Origin: Deltaproteobacteria bacterium
GTDB lineage: Bacteria; Myxococcota_C; UBA6777
Direction: 5' to 3'
DNA: 64,000 nucleotides
Assembly: GCA_006226375.1 (NCBI GenBank)
Contig: SBHC01000004.1
Location: 62,001-126,000 of the forward strand
Shown here in pieces: positions 19,396-29,736 of the stretch. Position 1 is the first letter of the stretch, and every line of letters begins with the position of its first letter. A program made the position numbers and the translations under genes. A model generated the notes under the pieces. The model did not search any database and had not been told where the DNA came from. It saw nothing but the letters and a program-made list of their open reading frames with translations.

Positions 19396-20640
19396 CTAGG
19401 ACTCCTCTGTGATGTCAGAGGCCGTGGGCAGACGGAACATTCCAACGTGAAGCTGACCTTGGACAATGGGAATGGCCACCTTCAGGAACAACGTAAACAA
19501 CAAGAAGCCGATGGAGAACACACCAGCCGAGACGCCCCATTCGATCCAGGTGGGCGTGTACTCGTAGATCTCACCGAGAGGGGAGGGAGTGAGTCCTGGA
19601 ATAACCAGAGCGATTCCTTTCTCCAAGAACGCTCCAAAGTAGGCCATCAACGCGCCAAGGTTAAGGAAGAACATATTCTTTCGTATCTTGGGAATCAGAT
19701 AAAGGAAGAACGCACCAACCTGGAGAAGGAGAGAGGTCCATCCAAACCAAACGATGGCTTTCTTCCCATGAAGACCCACATACAGATACTTAAAGTGCGA
19801 GAGGTGCTTGGTGTCAGAGTAGATCTCTTTGAACACTTCAGCGCCCAGGAAAAAGACATTGAAGAACATCGCATACATCATCAATTCAGCGATGAACCAA
19901 AGGGTTTCTTTTTTGACTTCAAAGGAAGAGACGCGCTTCAGAAGCTGCAGCAAGATAAGGATAACAGCAGGTCCTGCACACAGGGCTGAAGCAAGAAAGC
20001 GTGGGGCCAAGATGGCAGAGTTCCAGAACGGACGACCCGGCAAGCCATTGTAGAGGAACGCCGCTACGGTTTGGATGCCAACCGCGGCGGGTATGGAAAG
20101 GATCAGCAAAGGCCACAAGATCTTCGTGTTGCGGGCGCTTCGAGTGAAGTCTTTGTACAGAATGTACAGGACAATCAGCAGGCTGATGACCATGTACGTG
20201 GCGAGGCTTACGATATCCCAGGCCATGATGGACTGAGGAAAGTTGAGGATGCCCAAGTAAGGCACGAGGTGCCAGGCGCGCTCCGGGCGACCCAGGTCAA
20301 CAAACACAAACAACATCGCCATAAGCACGGCACAGACCGCGAGAACCTGGGCAAACAGGGTGACATTTTGGAGTTGTTCTTGCTTGTAGAAGTAAGCGGG
20401 TATCACAAGGAGGATGGCGGCGACAGCAATCCCATCCATAAAGGTGAAGTTACCGATGTAGAGAGCCCAGGCTACCTGGTCGCGCATACCGGTTACAATC
20501 AAGCCGTGTTGGATCTGGTGAAAGTAAGCCAGCCCACCCACACCAATCAACAACAGCAGAAAACCGACCCAGCTATAATAAAGTAGGCTGCCTTGTAGCA
20601 CGGTGCGCAAACAGGCTTGCAGAAATTGCCTCACTCTCAT
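19396..20640 (-). CDS. NrfD/PsrC-type quinone-reactive membrane subunit
   Basis: 414 residues with about ten hydrophobic helices. It fits the NrfD/PsrC/DsrP group: an early TM pair with YSWVGFLLLLIGVGG, the segment FVDLGRPERAW (the conserved D-x-G-R-P-x-R/x-W turn after helix 4), then PQSIMAWDIVSL, then GLPGRPFWNS. Such subunits exchange electrons between the quinone pool and a partner Fe-S protein on the periplasmic face. The upstream gene encodes exactly that partner (9 bp apart), and the downstream gene is a 17-haem cytochrome. No molybdopterin catalytic subunit lies nearby, so the module more likely feeds cytochromes than a reductase. Confidence 0.9.
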   Translation of the reverse strand: MRVRQFLQACLRTVLQGSLLYYSWVGFLLLLIGVGGLAYFHQIQHGLIVTGMRDQVAWALYIGNFTFMDGIAVAAILLVIPAYFYKQEQLQNVTLFAQVLAVCAVLMAMLFVFVDLGRPERAWHLVPYLGILNFPQSIMAWDIVSLATYMVISLLIVLYILYKDFTRSARNTKILWPLLILSIPAAVGIQTVAAFLYNGLPGRPFWNSAILAPRFLASALCAGPAVILILLQLLKRVSSFEVKKETLWFIAELMMYAMFFNVFFLGAEVFKEIYSDTKHLSHFKYLYVGLHGKKAIVWFGWTSLLLQVGAFFLYLIPKIRKNMFFLNLGALMAYFGAFLEKGIALVIPGLTPSPLGEIYEYTPTWIEWGVSAGVFSIGFLLFTLFLKVAIPIVQGQLHVGMFRLPTASDITEES

Positions 20641-20649
20641 CGGTTTGCC

Positions 20650-22092
20650 TCAGTAGTAGTAAAAGAATTGGGGTTTGGTGTTGAGTTCTTCTTTCAGCAC
20701 CAGGATCTTTTTGCGCTTGAGGATCTTTTGTAGTTCGCCGTTCGGATCGTTGAGGTTGCCAAACTTACGGGCACCCACAGGACAAGCTTCGACACAAGCC
20801 GGATAGCGACCTTTGCGAACCCGTTGGATGCAGAAGGTGCACTTCTCCACCACGCCGCGAGGGCGAGGACGGTTGCCCAGGTAATGCATGTCAGGATTCA
20901 ACTTCTGGCTGGGAATGGACGGTGTTCCCCAGTTAAACATGCGAGCTTCGTAGGGACAGGCCACCATGCAGTAACGGCAGCCGATGCACCAGTTGTAATC
21001 GACGACAACGATGCCATCGGGGTCACGCCAGGTCGCCTGCACGGGACAGATCTTGGTGCAGGGAGAGTTAGCACATTGCTGGCAGGCAACAGGCATGTAG
21101 GTCTTGCCGGGTTGGGGGACCGTGTCTGGGTTGTAATAGGCGGTGCCTGCTTCCATGTCGAGGCCCTTCTCCGACTCCAACTGCAAGACGCGGATCCAAT
21201 GGATCTGTGGGTCGCGAGACTGGTTGTTTTCCTCCACACAGGCGTACACACATTTGCGACATCCGGTGCAAAGGCTCAGGTCGAGAGCGAAGCCAAACAT
21301 CACATTGCGCAGCGGCGCAGTCGTCGAAACCTTCGTGCGACGGCGGTACTTGGTCCAGTACTCACGCTCCAATCGCGCGACCACATTCCTCCGCTCGTTT
21401 GGTGACAAGCGGTAGTAGTGTTGCTGTGTTAACTCTGCGCGTTGGTCTGGTTTGCAGCCCATGTTGGTCACCAGTCCGACGCCAGCGATGGCTCCAACCA
21501 GAAGCTGGCGGACAAACTCACGACGAGAGAGCTGGGCGAGCTGCTCGGCTGTTGCATTGGGTGGAGGTGGAATCCACTCGGTCAGGTCTCCAAGGTTGGT
21601 GTCGTCGCCCGGTTCATGAATGCCTTGCGCCTGAACCAACGAGCTTGTGGGTTGGCTTTCGCTTTTTCCAGAGCCGCAGCCGCAGCTTCCAGAGCCACAA
21701 CCTCCCGACGAGGGCATTGAGAGAGAGTCCATGCTGGGTAGGTCGTCGAGGTTGGAGGCGATGTTGTAATGCGACGAGAGGGGAGGAGGATAAATCAGTC
21801 CACCTTGCGCCTGGTTGGGAGGAAGGGCTGAGGGCAACTTTGCTCCCGACGTTACGTTGCTTCGGGGCAGGCGCGCTTCGGTTTCGGGTGGAAGCCAGAT
21901 ATCGCTTCCGCTGCCGCACGTGCCACACGACGAGGTCGAGCAGGTCCCGCATCCACTGAGGGAAGGAGGCGCAGCCTGCATGGTCTTCACCTGCTGGACC
22001 AGGTTGGCCATCACGTCGCTTGAAGGCGATAAGGATTTCGGCGTTGGGTCCAAGCTTTGTGGAACCTTGGCTGCTTCTTTGGTTGTTGTCAT
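20650..22092 (-). CDS. Four-cluster 4Fe-4S protein (DsrO/NrfC/PsrB type) with long Cys/Gly-rich N-terminal extension
   Basis: 480 residues. Residues about 275-470 hold four 4Fe-4S motifs: CTGCRKCVYAC, CQQCANSPCTKICPV, CIGCRYCMVACPY and CTFCIQR...CVEACPVG, the layout of the electron-transfer subunits that pair with NrfD. Before these lies a Tat-like signal, SRREFVRQ followed by a short hydrophobic run and Cys213, at residues 189-213 instead of the N-terminus. Residues 1-188 are an extra region with two Cys/Gly clusters (about 47-60 and 131-140). The start at 22092 has a strong GGGAGG six or so bases upstream, so the extension looks real. It hands electrons to or from NrfD 9 bp downstream. Confidence 0.88.
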   Translation of the reverse strand: MTTTKEAAKVPQSLDPTPKSLSPSSDVMANLVQQVKTMQAAPPSLSGCGTCSTSSCGTCGSGSDIWLPPETEARLPRSNVTSGAKLPSALPPNQAQGGLIYPPPLSSHYNIASNLDDLPSMDSLSMPSSGGCGSGSCGCGSGKSESQPTSSLVQAQGIHEPGDDTNLGDLTEWIPPPPNATAEQLAQLSRREFVRQLLVGAIAGVGLVTNMGCKPDQRAELTQQHYYRLSPNERRNVVARLEREYWTKYRRRTKVSTTAPLRNVMFGFALDLSLCTGCRKCVYACVEENNQSRDPQIHWIRVLQLESEKGLDMEAGTAYYNPDTVPQPGKTYMPVACQQCANSPCTKICPVQATWRDPDGIVVVDYNWCIGCRYCMVACPYEARMFNWGTPSIPSQKLNPDMHYLGNRPRPRGVVEKCTFCIQRVRKGRYPACVEACPVGARKFGNLNDPNGELQKILKRKKILVLKEELNTKPQFFYYY

Positions 22093-22141
22093 AGGACCTC
22101 CCTGGGTTGCAAAACAGAAAAAATTTACCCTGTCCGAAGCT

Positions 22142-22804
22142 TCATCGTTTCCGACGTTGAAGCTTGGCCGGTGGTATGGGGGGTGGCATCGGCTTAAATG
22201 TGATAGCTTTCGGGTTGTGAGGGTTGTGACAGTGTGTGCACAACAGATACTTCTTGGGTCCGTTCCATTTTCCCGTCAGGCGGCCGTGGATTCCGTCCAG
22301 CCAATCCCGAGTTTTGTCTCCATGGCACTGGAAGCAAAGCAGATAGGACTTCTTGTAGGAGATGATGGTTTCATCAGCCAAGCGAAGCTGGTTGGGGTTC
22401 TTGGACGAGTGGCAGTGGTAACACCAAATGTGGTTGGCTCCATGACGCAGCGTCAGATTTTGATGGGAGCGGACCAGCTTTCGTCGCGTTCGGTTGGGCG
22501 AACCTGTGTGACAGGCTTTGCAAGGATAGTACGCTTTGTTGCCCCAACTGGGAGGCGTCTCGACTTGGAGAGTTTTCCCTCGCAGCGACACAACGTTGTC
22601 GGACTTCGATGCTTTCTTCTGGCCCTTGGATTTCCTTTGTTTTGCAGAGCCGGGCAATCCCTTGCGTTGCTTGATAAGCTTTTGAGCCGGTGACTCTGGT
22701 GCTGGAGGGATCTCAATCCGTTGGCGGCACCCGCTTCCCAGCCATGCCCCGAGCAGAACACCGATCAAGAGGGCTCGAATTTTGAATGATAGAGTGGTTG
22801 TCAT
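22142..22804 (-). CDS. Tetrahaem c-type cytochrome lipoprotein
   Basis: 220 residues. A signal peptide ends in the lipobox LGSGC, so the mature protein is lipid-anchored. The C-terminal half carries four CXXCH sites (CKACH, CYHCH, CFQCH, CTHCH) with additional His between them. A Lys/Ser/Gln-rich linker of about 50 residues separates the anchor from the haem domain. It sits between the Fe-S/NrfD genes and the 13-haem cytochrome in the operon, so a plausible job is shuttling electrons between the inner-membrane module and the large periplasmic cytochromes (inference). Which membrane holds it cannot be decided. Confidence 0.88.
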   Translation of the reverse strand: MTTTLSFKIRALLIGVLLGAWLGSGCRQRIEIPPAPESPAQKLIKQRKGLPGSAKQRKSKGQKKASKSDNVVSLRGKTLQVETPPSWGNKAYYPCKACHTGSPNRTRRKLVRSHQNLTLRHGANHIWCYHCHSSKNPNQLRLADETIISYKKSYLLCFQCHGDKTRDWLDGIHGRLTGKWNGPKKYLLCTHCHNPHNPKAITFKPMPPPIPPAKLQRRKR

Positions 22805-22832
22805 AGCCTCTGTCTTTGCTGTGGTTTCGTAC

Positions 22833-24140
22833 CTAGGGTTTGGGTGAAGTACGCTTCTTCAAATGTGGTGCCGTCAATAACTTCTTGTAGCGTTCGTAGC
22901 CTTGGGATACCGGCTGTTTTCGGTTGTACGTTCGTGGCTCATGGCAAGCCGTTTGGCATGTACCGCCGCGAGATTGAGACTTGAAGCCCACGTGGAGGTT
23001 CCAGCCACCAAACCGAACCTTGTCGCGAATTAAGTGAGGTCGGTTGGCTGCGTGAGGGTCATGGCAAAATCGGCAGCTTCGGCTCTTTTTGCGTCGAACG
23101 TGAACGTAATGAAGATTCAAGGCGCCGTTGCGAAACTTGGTGGCCTGGTAGGTTTGCTTTTGGGTGATCGCCTCCGAAGCATGACACGAGAAGCAAAGCG
23201 CGTAGGTCTCGGAAGAAAAGGCTGCGTATAGCATTGAAGGAAAGGCTTTGACGAATAGCTTGTCGTGGGCAGACCCGTGGGCGCTGTGGCAAGCGATACA
23301 TTTCCCCTTGCGAACGGGCTCATGCTTAAATTTGTGGGTGGCGAGATGCTTCTTGATGTTGATCAGCTTCTTTTTGCCTTGCATCACCACGCTTTGGTTG
23401 TGGCATCCCAGGCATAGCTTGGCGTCAGCGCGTTGAAGCATGGCCTTGTGACGACGTTCGTGGCCTGTGTGGCAGTTCATGCACTGTTGCCCACGGAGCA
23501 CCGCGCCATGATGGGTTTTTACGTTGGCCAGTTGGTTCTTGATCTTGGTATGACATCCAAGGCATCGCTGGACTAGATTGGACCGCAGCAGGTGGCGGTT
23601 TGGAGAGCCATGCGATTCATGGCAGGTCAGACATTGTGCTTTGCGAACGGGCTCATGAGCTTTGTGCAATCCCGCCTGTTTCCCCACCATCTCACTGTGG
23701 CATTGGGTGCATAGCTCGGACTGGGTTCGTCGCAACAAATGAGGCTGGTTGGAGCCATGAGGGCTGTGACAGGTTTGGCAGGCTCCCACAGCCACAGGTC
23801 CATGTTCAAACCGCCAGTGCTTCCGTTTTGTATGGCTGGGCTTCCAATCTTTGTGGCAGCCGATGCAGCTTGCTTGTCCCTTTGTTGTCGGCTTAAACTT
23901 GTGTCGGTTGGCTCGCACTGGTGTGTGGCAGCTGCGGCATAACTCTTTGCCTTGCTTGCTCTTGTGTTGATGGGTGAATTGGGTTTGCTCCTTGTGGCAG
24001 CTTCCTTGCGTACAGCTTTGGTTGGGAGCTAACATTTTGGGTGCATGAGGGGCCGCCTGAAGCTGACTCCACAGCAACAAAGCAAGCAGACCAAGAAGCC
24101 AAAATCCGGTGCGGAGAGAGGCAAGGGAAGGCGTCGTCAT
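22833..24140 (-). CDS. 13-haem c-type cytochrome (doubled-CXXCH type)
   Basis: 435 residues with a cleavable-type signal peptide (LLGLLALLLWSQLQAA). Thirteen haem sites: an atypical first CX4CH (CTQGSCH), eleven CXXCH, and a final CX3CH (CQTACH). Its layout and sequence track the 17-haem protein in the same operon, for example KFRNGALNLHYVHV here against KFRNGTLNLHYIHV there. It is likely periplasmic, very basic, with bis-His haems. Twenty-eight bp separate it from the tetrahaem lipoprotein and 9 bp from the 12-haem gene upstream. Probable role is long-range electron relay; no enzymatic motif. Confidence 0.9.
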   Translation of the reverse strand: MTTPSLASLRTGFWLLGLLALLLWSQLQAAPHAPKMLAPNQSCTQGSCHKEQTQFTHQHKSKQGKELCRSCHTPVRANRHKFKPTTKGQASCIGCHKDWKPSHTKRKHWRFEHGPVAVGACQTCHSPHGSNQPHLLRRTQSELCTQCHSEMVGKQAGLHKAHEPVRKAQCLTCHESHGSPNRHLLRSNLVQRCLGCHTKIKNQLANVKTHHGAVLRGQQCMNCHTGHERRHKAMLQRADAKLCLGCHNQSVVMQGKKKLINIKKHLATHKFKHEPVRKGKCIACHSAHGSAHDKLFVKAFPSMLYAAFSSETYALCFSCHASEAITQKQTYQATKFRNGALNLHYVHVRRKKSRSCRFCHDPHAANRPHLIRDKVRFGGWNLHVGFKSQSRGGTCQTACHEPRTYNRKQPVSQGYERYKKLLTAPHLKKRTSPKP

Positions 24141-24149
24141 CGTTCTCTC

Positions 24150-25217
24150 CTAGCGTACCGAAGTGTGGCAGTAACGGCACATGCCGTTGGTTTTGGCGTT
24201 CAGTCGGTTGCTGAAACGCCAGCCAGGAGGGTGTGGGTTGCCGCCAAACGCACCCACGCGGTGGCAGTTCACACAGTTGGAGCGAGGTCCCTGGTCGTGG
24301 CAAGACTGGCAACGGCTTGGGTCTCGTCGAGCGTCGCGTCCGTGGAATGCTATGCCTCCACGTCGTACATATCCCGCAGGATGAGGCGAACGTTTGCCAC
24401 GCTTGCCCATGAGCTGGGCGTTGCGCTGGTGACAGGCTTCGCAACCCGAGGGTCCATGGCACCGCTTGCATGTTGTGGGATGTAGGCGGGCTTCTCGGGC
24501 GTGACGGGTGGTGTAGTCACCGCGATGCATCATGCCTTGGACGACCTGCTCGGGAAATCGCAGACTCGGCTTGACCGGCAAGGTCGGGTCGTGACAGCGA
24601 GCGCAGTACGGTTGGTCATGACACTGCGTACACAAGTCGAGGCGACCTTTGGCGTAGCGTTTGTGGGTGCGGACAAAGTTGGGCGTATGCTTGTAGTCAC
24701 TGAGCGGCTTGACCGGAAAACGACGCAGGTTGGTGTGGCACTTTTTGCAGTTCATCGTATCGTACTCACTCTTGTGATTGTGACACGATAAACACGTAGC
24801 CATCGGTGGAACCGCTCGTCCTCCTTTGCGGGTTGCGATCCCTCCATGGCAGGTGCCACACTTTTGCATCTCGGTGCTTCCCGGAACGCGCGTCTTGTGG
24901 GTGTTATGGGAAAAGACAAGATGCCGATCAAACGATTGGTAACGGGGTTTGGGACCCAAATGAGCGACGTACTTGGGGGTGTTTTGTTTGTGACAAAACA
25001 AGCAAGTCTTGGCCGGCGGTGCGAGGTTCATTTGACCTTGGGCGTTGGCCTGGTGGCAACGTTTGCAAGGCACACCAAAGTGCCGATCGTGTGGAAAGGA
25101 TGGTTTGTCTGCACGCATAAACAAAGAGCACGCCGACATGGTGAGAAGCCAAGGCACAACCACCAGCAAAAGCAACCCTGACAGGCGGAACGAGAGGAGG
25201 CGACTGCGAAGGCTCAT
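24150..25217 (-). CDS. 12-haem c-type cytochrome lipoprotein
   Basis: 355 residues. The signal peptide ends in a lipobox (LLTMSAC), followed by twelve CXXCH sites (CKRCH, CLFCH, CGTCH, CLSCH, CKKCH, CTQCH, CARCH, CKRCH, CEACH, CQSCH, CVNCH, CRYCH). The spacing is irregular, with His-containing loops (for example HNTHKTRVPGS). The start overlaps the stop of the barrel-like porin gene by 4 bp, so the two are translationally coupled. In porin-cytochrome conduits (MtrCAB, OmaB-OmbB-OmcB) the cytochrome threaded through the barrel is encoded beside it, so this is the best candidate for that plug or a periplasmic-facing partner. Confidence 0.9.
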   Translation of the reverse strand: MSLRSRLLSFRLSGLLLLVVVPWLLTMSACSLFMRADKPSFPHDRHFGVPCKRCHQANAQGQMNLAPPAKTCLFCHKQNTPKYVAHLGPKPRYQSFDRHLVFSHNTHKTRVPGSTEMQKCGTCHGGIATRKGGRAVPPMATCLSCHNHKSEYDTMNCKKCHTNLRRFPVKPLSDYKHTPNFVRTHKRYAKGRLDLCTQCHDQPYCARCHDPTLPVKPSLRFPEQVVQGMMHRGDYTTRHAREARLHPTTCKRCHGPSGCEACHQRNAQLMGKRGKRSPHPAGYVRRGGIAFHGRDARRDPSRCQSCHDQGPRSNCVNCHRVGAFGGNPHPPGWRFSNRLNAKTNGMCRYCHTSVR

Positions 25218-26608
25218 CGTGCTCCTCCTTGTTGGACAGCGGCCTGCATCGTGCGACGAGCAGGCACATCCACATAGAACTGATAGCTCAACTTAAGCAG
25301 GCCCAGCCAGGATTGTTCTACAAACGGGTTGACGGTAAATTGCAGACTGCCTGTGAGAGACCAACCTTGGGCAAAGTTCCATCGGCCTGACACCGACGCA
25401 TAAAAGGAGTGAGGGTATCCTCGAATCTCCCGGCTGTAGTTGTAGTATTGCGCGTCGGCGGCGAGTAGAAAGGCATCCAGTTGTTGTTGCCAAAACAGGC
25501 GAATTCCGTAGTGTCCGTCGCTTTGGTCCCGGAGACGTTCCAGAGTTAAACCCAACCAACCCGAAGGTCGACGGCTATACTGGTAACGAACGTACAGCCG
25601 GATCTGGTCTCCTGTAGGAAACGCCGAGGCGGTTGCGTTGGGGTCCGTCTGTGTATCTTGTTCGGAGGGAACATCCGGCAAATGAATCAAGCGGGCATCC
25701 ACACCCAACGACAGGCGGCGTTGTAGCATCGTAAACCAGACCTGGGCGTAGGCTTCGTGGAATGCGTTGGTAGAGAACACAGAGAAGATGGAGTTCTTGC
25801 TCACAAACGCGGAGGGCATGGCGTACTCGTAGCCCAGAGTGAAGCGGAGCCAACGTAGCGGGGTTAACTCCACCCGTCCTCCTGCTTGTCGCAGCTGCAA
25901 CAAGTGAAGGTCGGCGGATGCGCTGCCCGAGATCTCCAACCAGGAGAGGGGCACAAGCGCCGCGTCAATACCAAGCAGCTCATGGGCAGGTCGGCCGTCT
26001 TCCAGCATCTCCAAGAAGGTGATCCCAATTTCACTGATGTGACCGACGCGATGGGAGATACGGGCTCCTGTCATAAAGTAGCCCATGCTAGGGGCAAACT
26101 GAGGTCGCACCACCCACCCGGCAAAGACACGTGCGCCCAATCCAAACGGCGCGCGGGCTTCGAGCCTTGCTCCGTCAAAGTGCAGCACCTTGTTGTTTTG
26201 GTACACGTACTGTCGTCCCAAGAAAGCCTGAAATCGCATCTTGGGGTCGCGGTACGCAATCATCGCGAGGTTGAGATCTCCGTTCACTTGGCTGGTATTC
26301 AACGTATCAATTGGGTCGATCTGTCCCCAACCTGAAAGCTGAATGGACAAGTCGGGGACCGTTGGAAACTGCGAGGAGATCGATAGTATCTCAATGAACG
26401 CCAGAAGGTTCTTGATGCGTTCCACGTCTTCTTGTTGGTAGTAGCGAATCAGAGTCTCAGAGTGGCCTGAAAACGACACCACCGGACGCGCTGCATTCCC
26501 TGTGGATTGGGCGTCTACGGAGGAGCGGGACGTAAGCATCCAGCAGCCCACGGCGAACAGCCCAATGACACAGAACGTTCGGTAACGAGTGAGTCGTAGA
26601 TTTCTCAT
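25214..26608 (-). CDS. Putative beta-barrel outer-membrane protein of a porin-cytochrome conduit
   Basis: 464 residues from ATG 26608, which has GGGAGGG seven bases upstream; an in-frame ATG at 26758 would place 50 unrelated residues before the signal peptide. The N-terminus (about 34 residues, ending SSVDAQ) reads as an export signal. The rest alternates polar and aromatic/aliphatic residues in strand-like stretches (FQAFLGRQYVYQNNKV, YYNYSREIRGYPHSFYASV) with no long helix, as in a beta-barrel. It starts inside the stop of the CX4CH cytochrome gene and stops inside the start of the 12-haem gene. No MtrB-type CXXC is obvious, so homology to a named porin is not claimed. Confidence 0.7.
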   Translation of the reverse strand: MRNLRLTRYRTFCVIGLFAVGCWMLTSRSSVDAQSTGNAARPVVSFSGHSETLIRYYQQEDVERIKNLLAFIEILSISSQFPTVPDLSIQLSGWGQIDPIDTLNTSQVNGDLNLAMIAYRDPKMRFQAFLGRQYVYQNNKVLHFDGARLEARAPFGLGARVFAGWVVRPQFAPSMGYFMTGARISHRVGHISEIGITFLEMLEDGRPAHELLGIDAALVPLSWLEISGSASADLHLLQLRQAGGRVELTPLRWLRFTLGYEYAMPSAFVSKNSIFSVFSTNAFHEAYAQVWFTMLQRRLSLGVDARLIHLPDVPSEQDTQTDPNATASAFPTGDQIRLYVRYQYSRRPSGWLGLTLERLRDQSDGHYGIRLFWQQQLDAFLLAADAQYYNYSREIRGYPHSFYASVSGRWNFAQGWSLTGSLQFTVNPFVEQSWLGLLKLSYQFYVDVPARRTMQAAVQQGGAR

Positions 26609-28225
26609 AGATCGACCCTCCCGTTGATATGAAGGGACGGTGTTTTGATGCTGCCGTCCTGCGCCATGCTGCTGTGGCATCGGTAACAATCTTTGGACGC
26701 TGTATGACTGGCTCCACTTCGGGTCTTGCGAGGCGGATTGCCATGGCATGAGCCGCATGTGGACTGTGTGCCATCAACCTTTGTCCAGACCGGCTCTGTG
26801 TGGCTTCCTCCGTTGAGGGAGCTACCGTGGCAGTACACATTGCGGCAGGTGTTGGTCGCTCGGTCCCAGGTGGGCTTCAGGCTGTGTTGTGTGGCCAGGC
26901 CTTGGAAGATGACTTCGGCTGGCAAGCTGGCGTCCAAATGGCCCGCGTCTTCCGTCTTTTGAGGGACTTTGTGACACGCGCTGCAAGCCACCGCGACATG
27001 ACGTCCGTTGTCTTTCAGGTGAACTTGGTGGGCGCCAACACCCCGCTCGGTGGTCGCTGTTTGACCGGACAAATCACGGGGTGGCGCTGCGTTGGCTTCG
27101 CTTCCGTGGCAAGCGTTGCAAGCTTTGGGGTAGTTGGATTCGACCTTGCCGTTGAGGTGCAACGAGGGGTCGTGAAAGCTGCCGTCCTGCTTCATGTTGC
27201 TGTGACAGTTGGAACACTGTGTGTCAGCAGGGTGCGGGTCGCCGTTTCGCAGCGACTTGGGTGGGTTACCGTGGCATGTGGTACAACTCACCGCGTTATC
27301 AGGAGCTTTCCAGGTCGGCGCCGTGAGCGTCGCTTCTTTCATCCCGCTGCTGTGGCAGTAAGTGTTGGTGCAGGTGCGCTTGTCTGCATCCCAGGTTGGA
27401 TTGTTTCCCTGATTTTGGATACGAGCGCTCCATTGCACCTGGACCTTGCCGTCCAAGTGGCCCTGGCTGCGCAGCTGTGAAGGAACGGAGTGACAGTCAG
27501 CGCAGGTAAGACTCTGCATCCAACGGCTGCGAAAGTGAGCCTGATGTACGTCGCCTTTGGCTTGTTGGGAAGCCACCGTGGTACCTCGAAAGGCCGCTTG
27601 CTCATTGGGTTGTGTCTGGTGACAGCTGCTGCAACCGTCGTTGGTTTGTGTGTTGTGACACTTCATACAGCTGACTCCGCTGCCACCTCCGGCCAGATCT
27701 TCGCCATGGCACGATGTACACGTCTTGAAGTCCCACGAGGCGTCTTGAAGGAGCTTGCCATGAAAGCCTTTGCTTCCAGACAAATGAATGTCTGACGTAT
27801 GAACCGAGCCGCGCTGGTAAGCCAATCGGAAGTCGACAACCCACTCTTGCAGTCGGGCTTTCCAGGCGTCATCCACGCGGTGTTCGGAAACCGCTGCGTC
27901 GCTCTTCAGGACTGTGAGAAGGAGGCTGTTCTTGTCACCTGCGAGCGCGTTGGGCGTTGCATCTGAGCCTTTCCCTAACACACCTGCGTAGCTGGCCATG
28001 TTGTATTGCCCTTCTGCCTTTTCGCCGTTGTGACAAGAGATACAGCGTGTGGCGATCTCAGCTTGCAGGTCTTTGTAGGTGACTGTTGGAAAATGCAGCA
28101 CCCGCTCTTCGTTGAGGGGCAAGACCTCGCTGCGGGGCACTGTGCACCCCAACCACAGCAAACTTCCCAACAACCAGAGCAAGCCAGGCCCAAGTCGCCT
28201 GCATCCAGGGATGTGGGATGGTTGT

Positions 28226-28236
<11 letters not shown>
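26605..28236 (-). CDS. 13-haem cytochrome lipoprotein with CX4CH...CXXCH (Geobacter-type) domains
   Basis: 543 residues. A lipobox (LLWLGC) follows the signal helix. I count thirteen haem sites, including two CX4CH sites (CTNTYCH, CRNVYCH). Each is followed by a CXXCH in the pattern CX4CH...CTTCHGNPP and CX4CH...CGSCHGNPP, which is the repeat typical of Geobacter outer-membrane multihaem proteins (the C4xCH/C2xCH family). It lies between the stalked octahaem gene (11-bp overlap) and the barrel gene (4-bp overlap). By analogy with OmcB-type proteins it is the likely surface cytochrome of the conduit. Contains a repeated [14 protein letters not shown] / [15 protein letters not shown]-like segment. 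Confidence 0.9.
26616..26622 (-). promoter_or_regulatory. Ribosome-binding site fixing the barrel-protein start
   Basis: GGGAGGG on the minus strand, seven bases before ATG 26608, inside the end of the upstream cytochrome gene. It selects 26608 over the upstream in-frame ATG. Confidence 0.75.

Positions 28237-29736
<1,500 letters not shown>

Noticed and set aside
20650-22092. DMSO-reductase-type or nitrate reductase complex
   Set aside because: Fe-S and NrfD subunits are present, but no molybdopterin catalytic subunit or NrfA-type cytochrome lies in the operon.
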